Positions 21,811-32,903 are shown, counted from the first letter of the stretch. The stretch is 64,000 nucleotides of DNA from Valencia hispanica (GCA_963556495.2 OY747713.1:45372913-45436912); one strand, 5' to 3'. The notes: generated by a model not told the origin, from the sequence alone. Numbers and translations are program-made.

Positions 21811-22508
21811 GTATTGTGAGACCAAGTCACGCCCTTCTACATTCAGTCCATGGGTCCCCTACTGTCAAAAAAAATGAATGAGAGTCAATGGAGCAATAAA
21901 AGTTATTTTCTGATCCCATTTGAAATGTTCCATGGATTTAACATATTATGTTTGTGAATTTTAAAGACACATTTTGATGCTGAGAAAGCGCTAATTTTTG
22001 ACAGGCAGCTAAAGTTACTTTAGGTTTTGTGTGAAAACACGTAGTGGACTACAACTGAAGGAGAAGAAAAATGGCGGTGAGTTTAGGGAGCTTCGCATTC
22101 TTCTTCCAGGACAAAGGAAGGCGCATTAAATGTGGAGAAAACCACCATAAATCTGGCCATGTGGAAAGTGGCAGCTATGCTGGGGGAGAAATAGTCGGTC
22201 GAGTGAGAGCCAGCATATGGGGGACGAGGTCTATAAGGTCTTGGTGAGTATTTAAAGTGCTAGCTAACGTGCGACTTTTGATTTGTTGTCATTTTGATTA
22301 CGAATTTTTACAAGCAAATAAATCACAAATCACATGACACATCATTAGGTATAATTTAAATTGAGGTAGAGCATATGTGTGATTCAGGACATAAGGCAAA
22401 GCGGACCAGAAAATAATTCATGGCTCCATTGACTTTCATGAATGTTTTTTTTCAGCCGGGGACCAATGGGTCAACCGGAAGGGGGAGAGACTTAGGCTCC
22501 CCATACCA
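21811..22508 (+). mobile_element. TIR element (non-autonomous) carrying a first exon
   Basis: The left region around AGTCAATGGAGCAATAAAAG is repeated inverted at the right (22420-22445, ATGGCTCCATTGACTTTCAT). The similarity extends outward in both directions through TTATTTTCTGATCCC / GGACCAGAAAATAA and GTCCATGGGTCCCC / GGGGACCAATGGGTC, about 100 bp per arm with mismatches. No target duplication was found. The interior holds one exon-like segment (22071-22243). Confidence 0.55.
22071..22243 (+). CDS. Candidate first coding exon in a TIR element
   Basis: Starts ATGGCGGTGAG after an A-rich leader and stays open for 57 codons to a strong donor (TTG|GTGAGTA at 22243/22244). The peptide contains GENHHKSGHVESGSYAGGE and GRVRASI. 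In my recollection similar KSGHV-type openings occur in transposon-encoded SWIM/YqaJ-type proteins of fish, but I cannot confirm this without a search. No later exon is present in the element. It could instead be a captured host exon. Confidence 0.3.
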
Positions 22509-22519
22509 GAGACCATCTG

Positions 22520-23260
22520 GATGATACAGAGCAGGCATGGGAGAAGGTCATGTGGTCACATGAAACCAAAATGGAACATTTTGGTATAAACGCTGCTTAC
22601 CGTGTTTGGAGGAAGAAGGAAGATAAGGATACCATCCCAACGGAGAAGCAGAGGGGTGGAACCGTCCTGCTTTGGGGGGTTCGTTTCTGCTAAGGGGGCA
22701 GGACGCCTGTACCGTGAGGATGGATGGGGCCATGTATTGTGACATTTTGGGCAACAACCTTTTTACCTCAGTACGAGTGTTGAAGATGGTTGTGGCTGGG
22801 CCTTCCAGATTGACAATAACCCAAAACACCCAGCCAGGGCAACTAAAGACAAGAAGCATTTCAAGATTCTGGAGTAGTCTAGACAGACTGAACCCAAAAG
22901 AAAATATTTGAAGGAAGTTTAAACTACGTAGCAGCAGCCCGGAAGTGTGAAAGCTTGGGGGGAAATTTGTATGGAGGAGTGGGCCAGAATCCCTGCTGCA
23001 GTGCAATCCTGGTCAAGAACTACAGGAAACCTTTGACCTCTGGAATTGTAAACAAATGTTTCTCTACCAAATATTAAGTTCCAATATAATTTATGCAATA
23101 AAATCCAAATTAATTACTTAAAGATCATACAATTTGATTTTCCGGATATTTTTAGATTCTATCTTTCACAGTTGAGGGTTACCTATGATGAAAAGTAGAC
23201 TTCTCCATTCTTTGTAAATGGGGAAACCTGAAAAATTGACAGTGCGTCAAGGGACAGAGC
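22520..23260 (+). pseudogene. Tc1-like transposase relic
   Basis: Contains WEKVMWSHETKMEHFG (first catalytic region with Asp changed to His), then TVLLWG, then shifted frames such as DNNPKHPA (usually DNDPKH) and a final VEEWARIPAAVQSWSRT-like segment. The 3' end, including TTTCACAGTTGAGGGTTACC, is like that of the relic at 6796-7440, so both belong to one subfamily. Catalytic residues are lost. Confidence 0.7.
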
Positions 23261-23375
23261 CCAGAATCCATGTTGAAGTTCCCTGATGTGCTGCATAGTC
23301 TCCATATTAGTTGTAACCATATTCCTTTATGGGTCTAATTAAAAATTCCTGGTTTGTGTGTCCTCCAGGACATTT

Positions 23376-23455
23376 AAGATAAGATAAGATAAGATAAGAT
23401 AAGATAAGATAAGATAAGATAAGATAAGATAAGATAAGATAAGATAAGATAAGAG
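23376..23455. repeat. (AAGAT)n microsatellite at a LINE 3' end
   Basis: About 16 perfect pentamers. Next to it is GATACTTTAATAATCCCCGT, the reverse of a common fish LINE 3' end, so this is probably the repeat tail of a reverse-strand LINE whose remnant extends to about 23860. Confidence 0.85.
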
Positions 23456-23860
23456 ATACTTTAATAATCCCCGTGGGGAAATTAAGTTTCAGTACAACCA
23501 ATCCAAGATCATACAAACATTTACAAACATTAACACAGTACAGGATGTGGAAGACAGAAGGGGGGGGGGTTAACAGGGGAAAAAAATTTTGCAACTCTGC
23601 CCTGCCCCCTACAGGGAGCCGAGCCGGGGTGCTGAAAAACACCACTGCAAAACATATAAGAACAGGGGGTGGAATGGTAACACAAGGGAGGAGAAGAGAA
23701 AAACGTCTGTTCTCGTCAAGAGCCAGAAGAAGAGATTTAATACCATTCCTGCTTCTCTGACCTATTGGTCTCCCCTTGTGTCTGTTAATATGGGTCTGAT
23801 GCGCCGCTCTTCTCCATCCATCTTCAATCAAGAGGTCGAGCCACCCTGCCAAGAGCCTGT
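23456..23860 (-). repeat. LINE 3' UTR remnant (class uncertain)
   Basis: Adjoins the pentamer tail and has no identifiable coding sequence. The minus-strand open frame across it runs into the microsatellite and is not credible as a gene. The family cannot be named from this remnant. Confidence 0.4.
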
Positions 23861-24443
23861 CATCCATTCAGGGCTGGATTATGTTAGCAGAGGCCCCTGG
23901 GCACAAAATGTTTAAAGGGCCCCCTCCCCGCCAAAAAAATATCATTTAAATAAGATTTTCACCACAATCTTGTAAAACTACATTGCTCATCTGAGGGCAA
24001 CAATATCAAGACACAACACAGTGGTGTAACTCCCTTGCCTATGTAAACACATCCTGCTTGATCTCACCTCCACCAGGCCAGGACTACAATTCAGATTGTT
24101 CCATAACTTAATCACAAAAACTCACTCATACTCGTTCATTTTTCTTTCCTGTCTCTCCTCTCCTCTCTCACAGCGCTCCTTCAGTTCTTTTGCTTCTCAA
24201 CTCTTTTATTGAAAAAGAATAGTGCAATCAGTTTAAGTAAACTTGACTCATACTTTAAAGCATTTGATCATAAATGGAAAATGAATGCAAAGTAAAGACA
24301 AATGATTTTACTTTTACATATAATGTGTTTAATAAACCTGTATCTGTATCTTTAAACTCCTGTTTCTCCATCCTCCTCTACTGTCTCTTTCCTCCTCCTC
24401 TCCTGTTTTTCATAACAAAAACCATGAGAACAGGGCTCTTGAC

Positions 24444-24679
24444 TAGGAATGCACAATGTATTGACACCAACATCGGTATCTGCCGATATTAGTCATTTTT
24501 TTACATATTGTATTGGTCCGATAAGTAAAACTGAGCCAATATTAAAAATCACTATTTATTTCCATCTCTGTAAGAAATTAATGTAATATTTATAACATTG
24601 TAAATAATAGTTATTGGCCGTAAGAGCATTAATATCAAATATCTTTGTTTTCGCAAATGTTTTGATCGGTGCATCCCTA
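24444..24679. mobile_element. hAT-type MITE nested in the hAT element
   Basis: A 236-bp element with ends TAGGAATGCAC and GTGCATCCCTA. It is flanked by CTCTTGAC and CTTTTGAC, an 8-bp duplication with one change. The interior is AT-rich with short inverted motifs (ATCGGTATCTGCCGATAT). Insertion into the older hAT element gives the relative age. Confidence 0.7.
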
Positions 24680-25150
24680 CTTTTGACTCTGTCCTCCATG
24701 ATGTGCTGCCCCAGCCTTTCTGTCCATCTCTTTATGAGTTCACTAAGAAAATGACCAAACTGACAGATAAATGCCAACAAAGTTAACACTATGTGCTGAT
24801 CCAAGTAATTCATCATCACCACAGAAACCTCTTTCACCTAAAAACTGACTGACAGCAACGACCCGCCTGAGCAGAACCTCCCACCAGTACCGCGTCTCTC
24901 CCTCCAGCTGGTCCAGTTTAGTTTTCTGTCCTGCTACCAGTGGCTGATGCTAGCAGCACACTGCAATAATCAGAGCTTTCCTCAGGGTCACACACACATT
25001 CTGAGTGTTTCCAGTCAGAGAAACCACTAATGTACTGGTTTTATTTATAAGATGCAGGGGAAACAAAAGATACTAGCCTACCTGTGGTCGGTGAACATGT
25101 GATCCAGTCTGAAGAAACTTTTTCTCCACTTGGGAAGTGACAGCAGATCA

Positions 25151-25540
25151 TTAGGTTTGGCTCACTTTACCGCCCAAACCTCGATCACCGGATGAAGCTG
25201 GATATCTGGTCGCCCGATTATTAAAAGCAGCAGCTCCACCATCAATAACAACAGTGTAAGCATTTATGTTAACTGTCCACCACAATGCTGCGTCCCACAG
25301 CGGATAAACCCAGTCTGAGCTGCTGCTACAGCTAGCCTCAGGTTGTGTTGTGTAGCTAACGCTGCCTCCTCCGAACAGGTTCATTGGCTCACCATCATCC
25401 ACCATGTCTTCTTTTTCCTGATTTTCCTTCTTAGGTTTTACACAGAACGTGTCAGTAGATGACCGATTTCCTAATAAACACGTCTTCTTCTCATCTTTCT
25501 CTCTTTCATTCTTAGAAGCCCCCTTTTTTCGCTCATTTTA
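25151..25540 (-). pseudogene. hAT-associated N-terminal coding remnant
   Basis: On the minus strand a Lys/Glu-rich segment (SKNEREKDEKKTCLLGNRS) is followed in frame by FCVKPKKENQEKEDMVDDGE and a Ser/Gly-rich stretch. Such charged N-termini are common in fish hAT transposases. The frame ends at 25151 without reaching a catalytic or dimerisation domain. Confidence 0.35.
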
Positions 25541-26222
25541 GATTCTCTTAGGACTACTCCTACTGTCCGGTGACGGTCAGCGGAGCGCTACTTGCTGGGG
25601 CAGGGGCGTGGCATGTTACCATGGTTTCCACAACTGCGCCTTAGGGACTATGTAACTTTGTTAGGGTAAAAAAAAATAGTGTGGTTATCTCTGCCAGCAC
25701 CGATCTCTGCCATGTTTGAAATATGAGGACTATTTTTTTTTCTGCTCATGTGGGCCCCCCAGTGGGCGTGGGTCCCTGGGCCTGTGCCCATAATGCCCAT
25801 TGGATAATCCGGCCTTGCATCCATTCATTCATCTTGGAGATGCTGTCTTCTGCCTACCACAGAGAAGGAGGCATAATCTCTGGGTCAACGTTTTAGTTTA
25901 ATGGTCAGTTCACCACACGCAACAGCCTATGATAACCTGACCATGCTTCTGTCTCCAACAACGCTGCATCACATTGTTACCAATCCTGCATTTGATGAAG
26001 TGGGGCTGTCAGGTATATCGTCTTCAAACTGAACAAAGACCGCACTACACAGAAAAAAATAACTGCTACATTCAGAATCAGCAAGGTTATTTCCAGAATC
26101 AACCTTATTTTTAGTAAGTACAAACGCTTGAGGAAAATTATCGTTTGCATTGTTTGTTAAATAAATATTGAAATGAACTGTTGAATCATGACAAAAATGC
26201 TGCGGTGTTCAGATTTTGCCAT

Positions 26223-26245
26223 CATGCTATGCTATGCTATGCTAT
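26223..26245. repeat. (ATGCT)n microsatellite
   Basis: About four to five pentamers. The surrounding DNA, 25826-26379, shows nothing else recognisable. Confidence 0.75.
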
Positions 26246-26379
26246 CCATCATCAGTATTGTTTGCCTGAATATAAAATGTTCAATGAACTGATATCTAGT
26301 GAACCGTCGTCTCTGGGCATCAGCCACTAAACAGCCCACGGGAATTTCATTTTGGTTCCATTAACATGACAGAGACATA

Positions 26380-27983
26380 CAGTGGCTTGCAAAAGTATTC
26401 GGCCCCCTTGAACTTTTCCACATTTTGTCACATTACAGCCACAAACATGAATCAATTTGATTGGAATTCCACGTGAAAGACCAATACAAAGTGGTGTACA
26501 CGTGAGAAGTGGAACGAAAATCATACATGATTCCAAACATTTTTTACAAATAAATAAGTGAAAAGTGGGGTGTGCGTAATTATTCAGCCCCTTGAGTCAA
26601 TACTTTGTAGAACCACCTTTTGCTGCAATTCCAGCTGCCAGTCTTTTAGGGTATGTCTCTACCAGCTTTGCACATCTACAGACTGAAATTCTTGCCCATT
26701 CTTCTTTGCAAAACATCTCCAGCTCAGTCAGATTAGATGGACAGCGTTTGTGAACAGCAGCTTTCAGATCTTGCCACAGATTCTCGATTGGATTTAGATC
26801 TGGACTTTGACTGGGCCATTCTAACACATGGATATGTTTTGTTTTAAACCATTCCATTGTTGCCCTGGCTTTATGTTTAGGGTCGTTGTCCTGCTGGAAG
26901 GTGAACCTCCGCCCCAGTCTCAAGTCTTTTGCAGACTCCAAGAGGTTTTCTTCCAAGATTGCCCTGTATTTGGCTCCATTCATCTTCCCATCAACTCTGA
27001 CCAGCTTCCCTGTCCCTGCTGAAGAGAAGCACCCCCAGAGCACGATGCTGCCACCACCATATTGGACAGTGGGGATGGTGTGTTCAGAGTGATGTGCATG
27101 TTAGTTTTCCGCCACACATAACATTTTGCATTTTGGCCACAAAGTTCCATTTTGGTCTCATCTGACCAGAGCACCTTCTTCCACATGTTTGCTGTGTCCC
27201 CCACATGGCTTGTGGCAAACTGCAAACGGGACTTCTTATGGTTTTCTTTTAACAATGGCTTTCTTCTTGCCACTCTTCCATAAAGGCCAACTTTGTGCAG
27301 TGCACGACTGATAGTTGTCCTATGGACAGATTCCCCCACCTGAGCTGTAGATCTCTGCAGCTCGTCCAGAGTCACCATGGGCCTCTTGGCTGCATTTCTG
27401 ATCAGCGCTCTCCTTGTTCGGCCTGTGAGTTTAGGTGGATGGCCTTGTCTTGGTAGGTTTACAGTTGTGCCATACTCCTTCCATTTCTGAATGATCGCTT
27501 GAACAGTGCTCCGTGGGATGTTCAAGGCTTGGGAAATCTTTTTGTAGCCTAAGCCTGCTTTAAATTTCTCAGTAACTTTATCCCTGACCTGTCTGGTGTG
27601 TTCTTTGGACTTCATGGTGTTGTTGCTCCCAACATTCTCTTAGACAACCTCTGAGGCCGTCACAGGGCAGCTGTATTTGTACTGACATTAGATTACACAC
27701 AGGTGCCTCTATTTAGTCATTAGCGCTCATCAGACAATGTCTATGGGCAACTGACTGCACTCAGACCAAAGGGGGCTGAATAATTACGCACACCCCACTT
27801 TTCAGTTATTTATTTGTTAAAATTGTTTGGAATCATGTATGATTTTCATTCCACTTCTCACGTGTACACCACTTTGTTTTGGTCTTTCACGTGGATTTCC
27901 AATGAAATTGATTCATGTTTGTGGCTGTAATGTGACAAAATGTGGAAAAGTTCAAGGGGGCCAAATACTTTTGCAAGCCACTG
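26380..27983 (-). mobile_element. Tc1-like transposon, copy B (nearly intact)
   Basis: 1604 bp with both ends present (CAGTGGCTTGCAAAAGTATT and its reverse complement), flanked by TA at 26378-26379 and 27984-27985. The terminal inverted repeats are about 210 bp each, and inner sites repeat the terminal phrase, as in IR/DR-type Tc1 elements. It is the same subfamily as copy A but oriented oppositely. Confidence 0.93.
26597..27615 (-). pseudogene. Tc1-like transposase, copy B, single frameshift
   Basis: About 340 codons from ATG at 27615 to the stop at 26597. It shows two N-terminal helix-turn-helix regions (GLGYKKISQALNIPRSTVQA and LTGRTRRALIRNAAKRP), then the DD34E catalytic domain: WSDETKM, FQQDNDPKHKA and NPIENLWQDL, with 34 residues between the second Asp and the Glu. 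Every catalytic residue is present. The only visible lesion is one missing C near 27100 relative to copy A, which shifts the frame after VWRKTN. Confidence 0.92.
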
Positions 27984-27985
27984 TA

Positions 27986-28620
27986 AATAAGTGCTTATGA
28001 TTTTTACCTACATTTCTCTTCTCATTTGTCTTCCTCGTCCAGTTCAGTCTCCCAGAGACAGCTGTATAGAAGCATGTACAGTAGCCAGGTTCATTGTTTC
28101 GTTGCACCGACAATTTCCTTCTTCATAGCCTTTGGATACATGAGCCTTGCTCCATCTGGCACAGTTACACATACACACGCACACATGCAGAAAAAAGAAG
28201 CTGACAGCCAATAGAAAAGGAAAATGAGTGGAGAGGGATGGCAGAGAGAGGTATGACTTGAGGCTATGTTTCCAATCTAATCGTCTGTTTGTCTGACAGG
28301 ATCTCTGTTCTTAAAGGGCTTGACTTCAAATTCAATAAGCAGATCTCTGACTGGGGTACTAGAAAGCTCATTGGCTTTCACTGTCTGTTCCCTGTCTCTC
28401 TCTCAGTCTGTTTCATTCCATCGTTCAGTGAATGCTCCTGCTGTTCAGCGCTCCGTGGTTTTGAAGGTCACACTGACAATGGCCTTACTCTGATCTCATT
28501 TAAAAGGTTAGCCATGATCTGAGTACACCATGATGAACAGGTAATGGTAACAAATGTTCTTCATGGTAATTGAAACATGCACCGATGTACCTGACACATG
28601 ACCTCCTAATTTACAGTCCC
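27986..28620. other. No recognisable feature
   Basis: Unique-looking DNA between Tc1 copy B and the next Tc1 relic. The 62- and 77-codon plus-strand frames here resemble nothing I know. Confidence 0.5.
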
Positions 28621-28621
28621 T

Positions 28622-29278
28622 TAAAAAACTGTTGACACCCCTTGCATCCACAAGAACACTGGAATCTTGGGTGAAAGGCCAGTGCAATTAAATGCCCAAT
28701 TGTGAGGGGAAAGGAAAATTAAACTTGTCTTTTAATAAATAGGCCCATATCCTGCTATTTTCCACCTTTATTCCGATACCCCTGAATAAAATTCTGTGCA
28801 ACCAATTGTCTTTAGAATTCTCCTAATTATTAAATAAAGTCCATCTGTGCGTAAAAGTAACCTCAGGATTGGTACTGCTGTTCTGAGAGGTTCTCAGAGA
28901 TTTGTTAGAGAACTTCAGAGAACAAACAGCATCATGAAGACCAAAGAACCCAGTGGACGGGTCATGGATAAAGTACTGGAGAGGTTTAAAACATGGTTAG
29001 GTTCTAAAACAATATCCCAAGCTATAAAAAAATCCAGCGCAGCTCTGTTCAATTCATCATCAAAACATGGATTGAGGATGTACAGCGTGCTGACCTAAGA
29101 AGACGTTCACCCCTAAACTGACAGATTCGGCAAGGGAAATATTAACCAGAAAAGCAGCAAAGAGACCCATTCGTTGGAAAATATATTGACAGGATGACTA
29201 TGAGTCATGCCCTCTACAAATATGACCTTCATAGACAAGTGAGAAGAGGAAAGTTGCTGTTCCACATCACCCTGAAGG
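28622..29278 (+). pseudogene. Tc1-like relic, left part (split by L2)
   Basis: Begins with a terminal-repeat-like CAGTCCCTTAAAAAACTG and contains the N-terminus ATCATGAAGACCAAAGAACC..., reading MKTKEPSGRVMDKVLERFKTWLGSKTISQAI. The frame breaks within the DNA-binding region. The C-terminal remnant appears after the L2 insertion at about 30150-30330 (TGAAACATAGTGGCAGCACT..., a Tc1 phrase). Confidence 0.6.
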
Positions 29279-30145
29279 CAAGGCGAATGTATTTGTATAG
29301 CACACATTCAGCAACAAGGTAATGCATGGTGCTTTGGGTGATTAGGGGATAAAATAGAATCAGCAATAAAACAACAATAAAAAATAAAAAAAAACATGTA
29401 AAGAACATTAAAACATACTACAGTTATGACATTCCAGCTCGTAATAATCAATTAATCAAAGGCAGATCTAAAACAGATGGGTTTTCAGCTTTGATTTAGT
29501 ATTTTAGCAGCTTCGCAGTGATCTGGAAGTTTGTTCCAGGACCATAGAAACTGAAGCTGCTTCTCCATGTTTGGTTCTGATTCTAGGGATGCCGAGTAGA
29601 CTGGAATTAGAGGACCTCAGTGGTCTGGGGAGTTGGAAGTCAATTCTCTGAGCTACAGGGAGCCAGTGAAAGGACTTTAGAACTGGGGTGATGTGCTCTA
29701 CTTTCCTGGTTCTATTGAGGACACAAGCAGCAGCGTTCTGGATCAGCTGCAGCTGTCTGATTTGTTTTAGGCAGACCTGTGAAGACACTGTTGCAGTAAT
29801 CAATCCGACTAAAGACAAACACAAGGATGAGTTTTTTGAGGTGCTCTTGCGACATTAGTTACTTAATCCTAGAAATGTTCTTCCCTTGTGATTTATGTGA
29901 CCATGGAGGTTCAGATCTGAGTCCATTGCTACACTTAGGTTTCGGGCCTGATCAGTAGTTTCTAGCTGGATTAACTGAAGCTGTGCTGACTCTTGATCAT
30001 TCCTCTTTAGGTCCAAAAGTAATTACTTCTGTTTTGCTTCTAATCAACTGGAGATAATTATGGCATATCCATCCATTGATTTGCTCAATGTATTTGCTTA
30101 GCATTTTGATCAGTTCAAAGTCACCTCGAGACTTTGTAATCAAAA
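29279..30145 (-). mobile_element. L2-type LINE, 5'-truncated, inserted in a Tc1 relic
   Basis: On the minus strand it gives QLQLIQNAAACVLNRTRKVEHITPVLKSFHWLPVAQRIDF (29640-29770), then RPLRSSNSSLLGIPRIRTKHGEAA, then a 3' UTR ending near 29279. The RT domain upstream is mutated and partial up to about 30145. These are standard L2 C-terminal motifs. Confidence 0.75.
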
Positions 30146-30534
30146 GACCATCTCTGCAGTGAAACATAGTGGCAGCACTGGACCTTAATAGTCATTATTA
30201 CTTCCACTCATAAGAAAATGTTAATCTTTTAAAGGTTATTTTAAATTTAAATATTCCAGGTGTGTGAATAACTTTGGGCTTAGTTGTATTTGTGATGATA
30301 AACTAACCCTGCAAATCAAAGCTTGTTCAACCAATTTGAATAATAAACTGAACTTGACTGATAACTGGGATCAGTTCTGAATGAATGTACTTGACTAGGA
30401 ATGTGTCGGTGAAATTGGACAGATTTTTGGGGGTTTTTTTGGTTAGGTGCCTTGAAACAATATTTGTTGTAATACTATATAAATAAACTGAGTTTATTGA
30501 ATTAACACAAGGCTATGACAGCTTTATGCTGTGG

Positions 30535-30640
30535 ATGTTTGTTTGCTCAGCAGGAGCAGGGAAGTTGGTCAGGGTTGAATAAAAAAATTTAGCAAATTAA
30601 GGATAATCCACAAGAAAACGTTTAAGAAAATGCTAAATAA
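30535..30640 (+). pseudogene. Tc1-like fragment
   Basis: A phrase matching the SAGAGKLVRV region of Tc1 transposase (AGCAGGAGCAGGGAAGTTGG). Too short for further analysis. Confidence 0.4.
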
Positions 30641-30699
30641 TTAACCCTGGAGCGGAGGAACACCTTCTAAGAAACTTCCTATGGGCCTGAGATCGAGCT

Positions 30700-30980
30700 T
30701 TATGACAATCACTCCAAAACATTGACTTTGTTTCTCTTAAGGTGCTTTTTTAATAATTTGGTGGTACACTTAGGAAAACAGTCAATTTGGAAGACCCAAT
30801 TGTGTCCAAGCTTTAACCTCCTGGCTGATGTCTTGAGATGTTTTTTAATATTTCCGCATAATGATTTTTCTTGATGATGCCATCTCTTTTGTAAACAAAA
30901 GACTCCTATAAATGATACTGCCACCCCTGTACGTCACAGTAGAGATGTTGTTCTCAGGCTTGAAAGCTTCCCCATTTTTT
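30700..30980 (-). pseudogene. Tc1-like transposase fragment
   Basis: The minus-strand frame contains HNWVFQIDCFPKCTTKLLKKHLKRNKVNVLE, corresponding to the second catalytic region and the following helix of Tc1 transposases. The usual QDNDPKH is changed to QIDCFPK. Upstream, GGVSFIG-type residues match the usual VKYGGGSI segment. Confidence 0.6.
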
Positions 30981-31039
30981 CTCTGACATGTTTCCTATGG
31001 ATCCACTGTTGTGCCTCCACTTACCTCAAATGTTGTGAA

Positions 31040-32080
31040 TTAACCTATAGGAGGCTTACAACAAGTTTTGAATTCAAAGTATTAAGAACTATACAAACAT
31101 TTTTTTTTTGCATTTAGCAAATATAAATAATTTTGATAATCACAACACACCTAAAATGTTAGTCTGATATAGTTTCAGCGACAATAGAATTTTATTTGTC
31201 TATTTATACAGTTTTTTAGATTATAGAAATAAAACTGAACATTATTACTTTGCTCATATTCAGCGGGCTTTTTGAACACATCTACTGAAAAAACCTTGAG
31301 GACATGATATTGTTTTCTTGCCAGGCTTCTAAATATGTCAAGGAAGAAAAAACAGTGATGCAGCAGATCTTGTTGAATAGAAGCTCTGTCATGATCCGCA
31401 GTCTAGGACAATCTCTCCTTTCTTTTAGACGCTTTTTGAGCTTTCGTAAAGGCCTCCAGCCGTCGCAGCGTCTTCATCATCATCTGGTGGTGGCAGATGT
31501 CAGCTCTGCTCACAGAGAAGCAGGTGGTCTGTAGAGAAAGTTAACCTCTTCTGACTGGCTGAACTCTGGATCGGCTCCACATGAAATATTCCCGGCGCAA
31601 CTCGACTCGACAAAGCGAGTTTGTGCGCTGCAGTGCGCATGCACCTGTAGTTGACAGTGGGAGTCAACATCTGCTGATCTAATCTGACAGGAGAAAGTCC
31701 CATGTCTGCACCTACCTAACATGAATGATGCACAGTTATGGTTTGCTACAGCTCAGAAGTCCCCTTCAAGATTGAGTTTCAGTACTCATTTTGTTTCTCC
31801 TTTGTACTCCTGGTGTGGTGAAGCATGAAGACTATCCAGTCAAACTCTTGATAGATTTTATTTGGGGTTTTTCTCTGGCAAAAAAGAGCAGACAGCCGTG
31901 GGTTTATATGACCGGGCATAACCTACAGCAGAACAGAAATAAACCAATATATCTTACTATCCTGACTTTCTAGTTTAAAGAGTATCTCAGCTGCTTGTTG
32001 GTAGCAAGTTTCTGTGTGCTTTTGGTTCTCTTAATGCTATTGTTTCCTCCTGGGACTTTTGTCTTTTCTCTAGAGCCCAT
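31040..32080. other. No recognisable feature
   Basis: Mixed-composition DNA. Several 60-76 codon frames occur on both strands around 31300-31720 with no family resemblance. Confidence 0.45.
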
Positions 32081-32089
32081 AAACACATA

Positions 32090-32845
32090 TCATAGGTTGT
32101 CATTTTGACCAACGGAGTTCAACAAATCTGTTCAAAATCTATTTTTAACTGTCAATTTTAAAAATGACAACCTATTATGTGGTTTTTTTCCCCCCATTCA
32201 TTTTAAATTGCATTCAATCTAAACAAGCTGAACAGAGAACTACATATAAACAATGATATTAAATGATTGAAAAGTTCACCTGTTGTGGCCTGAATGCAGA
32301 GTCTCACAACTTCCTGATCCTGATGGAACTGAAATGTTCACCTACTTGTGTGTAATCAAATATCTCAAGTGCTGCAGAGGCTTTTTGTCATGAGGTTTTG
32401 GATTTTTTCCTCAGGCAGATGACTTCTCATGGGGGTTTAGATGTTGTTGTAGAGGCTGAATTCATACTCTGCTGCCACAATGGAGACTGGAATTACAAAT
32501 GCCACTACAGTCAAAGTTTTGAAATTGGGGAACCTTTCCCCAACTGAAGTGGTCAGAAAGTCAGAAAAACTCTCTGGGTTTTTTTTTTTCCTGACCCGCA
32601 AGCTATTCAGCGGTAAGAAATCCTGCCTCATGCACCGCTTCTGCACTGGTGGTTGGCACAACTTCGGGCTCTTGGGATCTATACGCTCCAAAGCCTCCGT
32701 AACTCTTCAATGCGCTGTCAGCTCCCGGTAAGCGAGATGCAGTGGGTACGGTGTCCAGATCTGAGATGATGATGAAATGCTCTTATTGGAATCTTTTTTT
32801 TTGGATTGATATAGTTACATGTACTGAATGCGTAAAGTTGAAAAT
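32090..32845 (+). repeat. Unclassified dispersed repeat, copy 2
   Basis: Collinear with 11575-12120 (see that entry). It extends further and ends just before the hairpin at 32854. Confidence 0.5.
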
Positions 32846-32853
32846 GTGACCAC

Positions 32854-32903
32854 CATACTCCAGACCACTTGGAGCGCATTTGCTCCAAGTGGTCTGGGGT
32901 ATG
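32854..32903. repeat. 22-bp near-perfect hairpin
   Basis: CATACTCCAGACCACTTGG plus AGC, followed by a 6-base loop and its reverse complement with a single A/G change that would still allow a G-U pair. It has the shape of a short hairpin RNA, but nothing shows that it is transcribed. Confidence 0.7.

Larger units (their letters stand above)
23869..25817 (-). mobile_element. hAT-type DNA transposon remnant with perfect 8-bp TSD
   Basis: The ends are CAGGGCTGGATTAT and (reverse complement of the right end) CAAGGCCGGATTAT, typical of hAT elements, which start CAGGG. Both flanks are CATCCATT (23861-23868 and 25818-25825), a perfect 8-bp target duplication. The interior has a reverse-strand start-like region (Lys/Glu-rich, about 25540-25390), with the rest degenerate. 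A smaller MITE is nested at 24444-24679. No full transposase is left. Confidence 0.8.

Noticed and set aside
23307..23867. 186-codon minus-strand open frame
   Set aside because: It reads through the AAGAT microsatellite as a repeated LILSY peptide and through a LINE UTR remnant.
31304..31722. Overlapping 67-76 codon frames on both strands
   Set aside because: No motif and both strands open by chance; no splice-like signals tie them to other exons.
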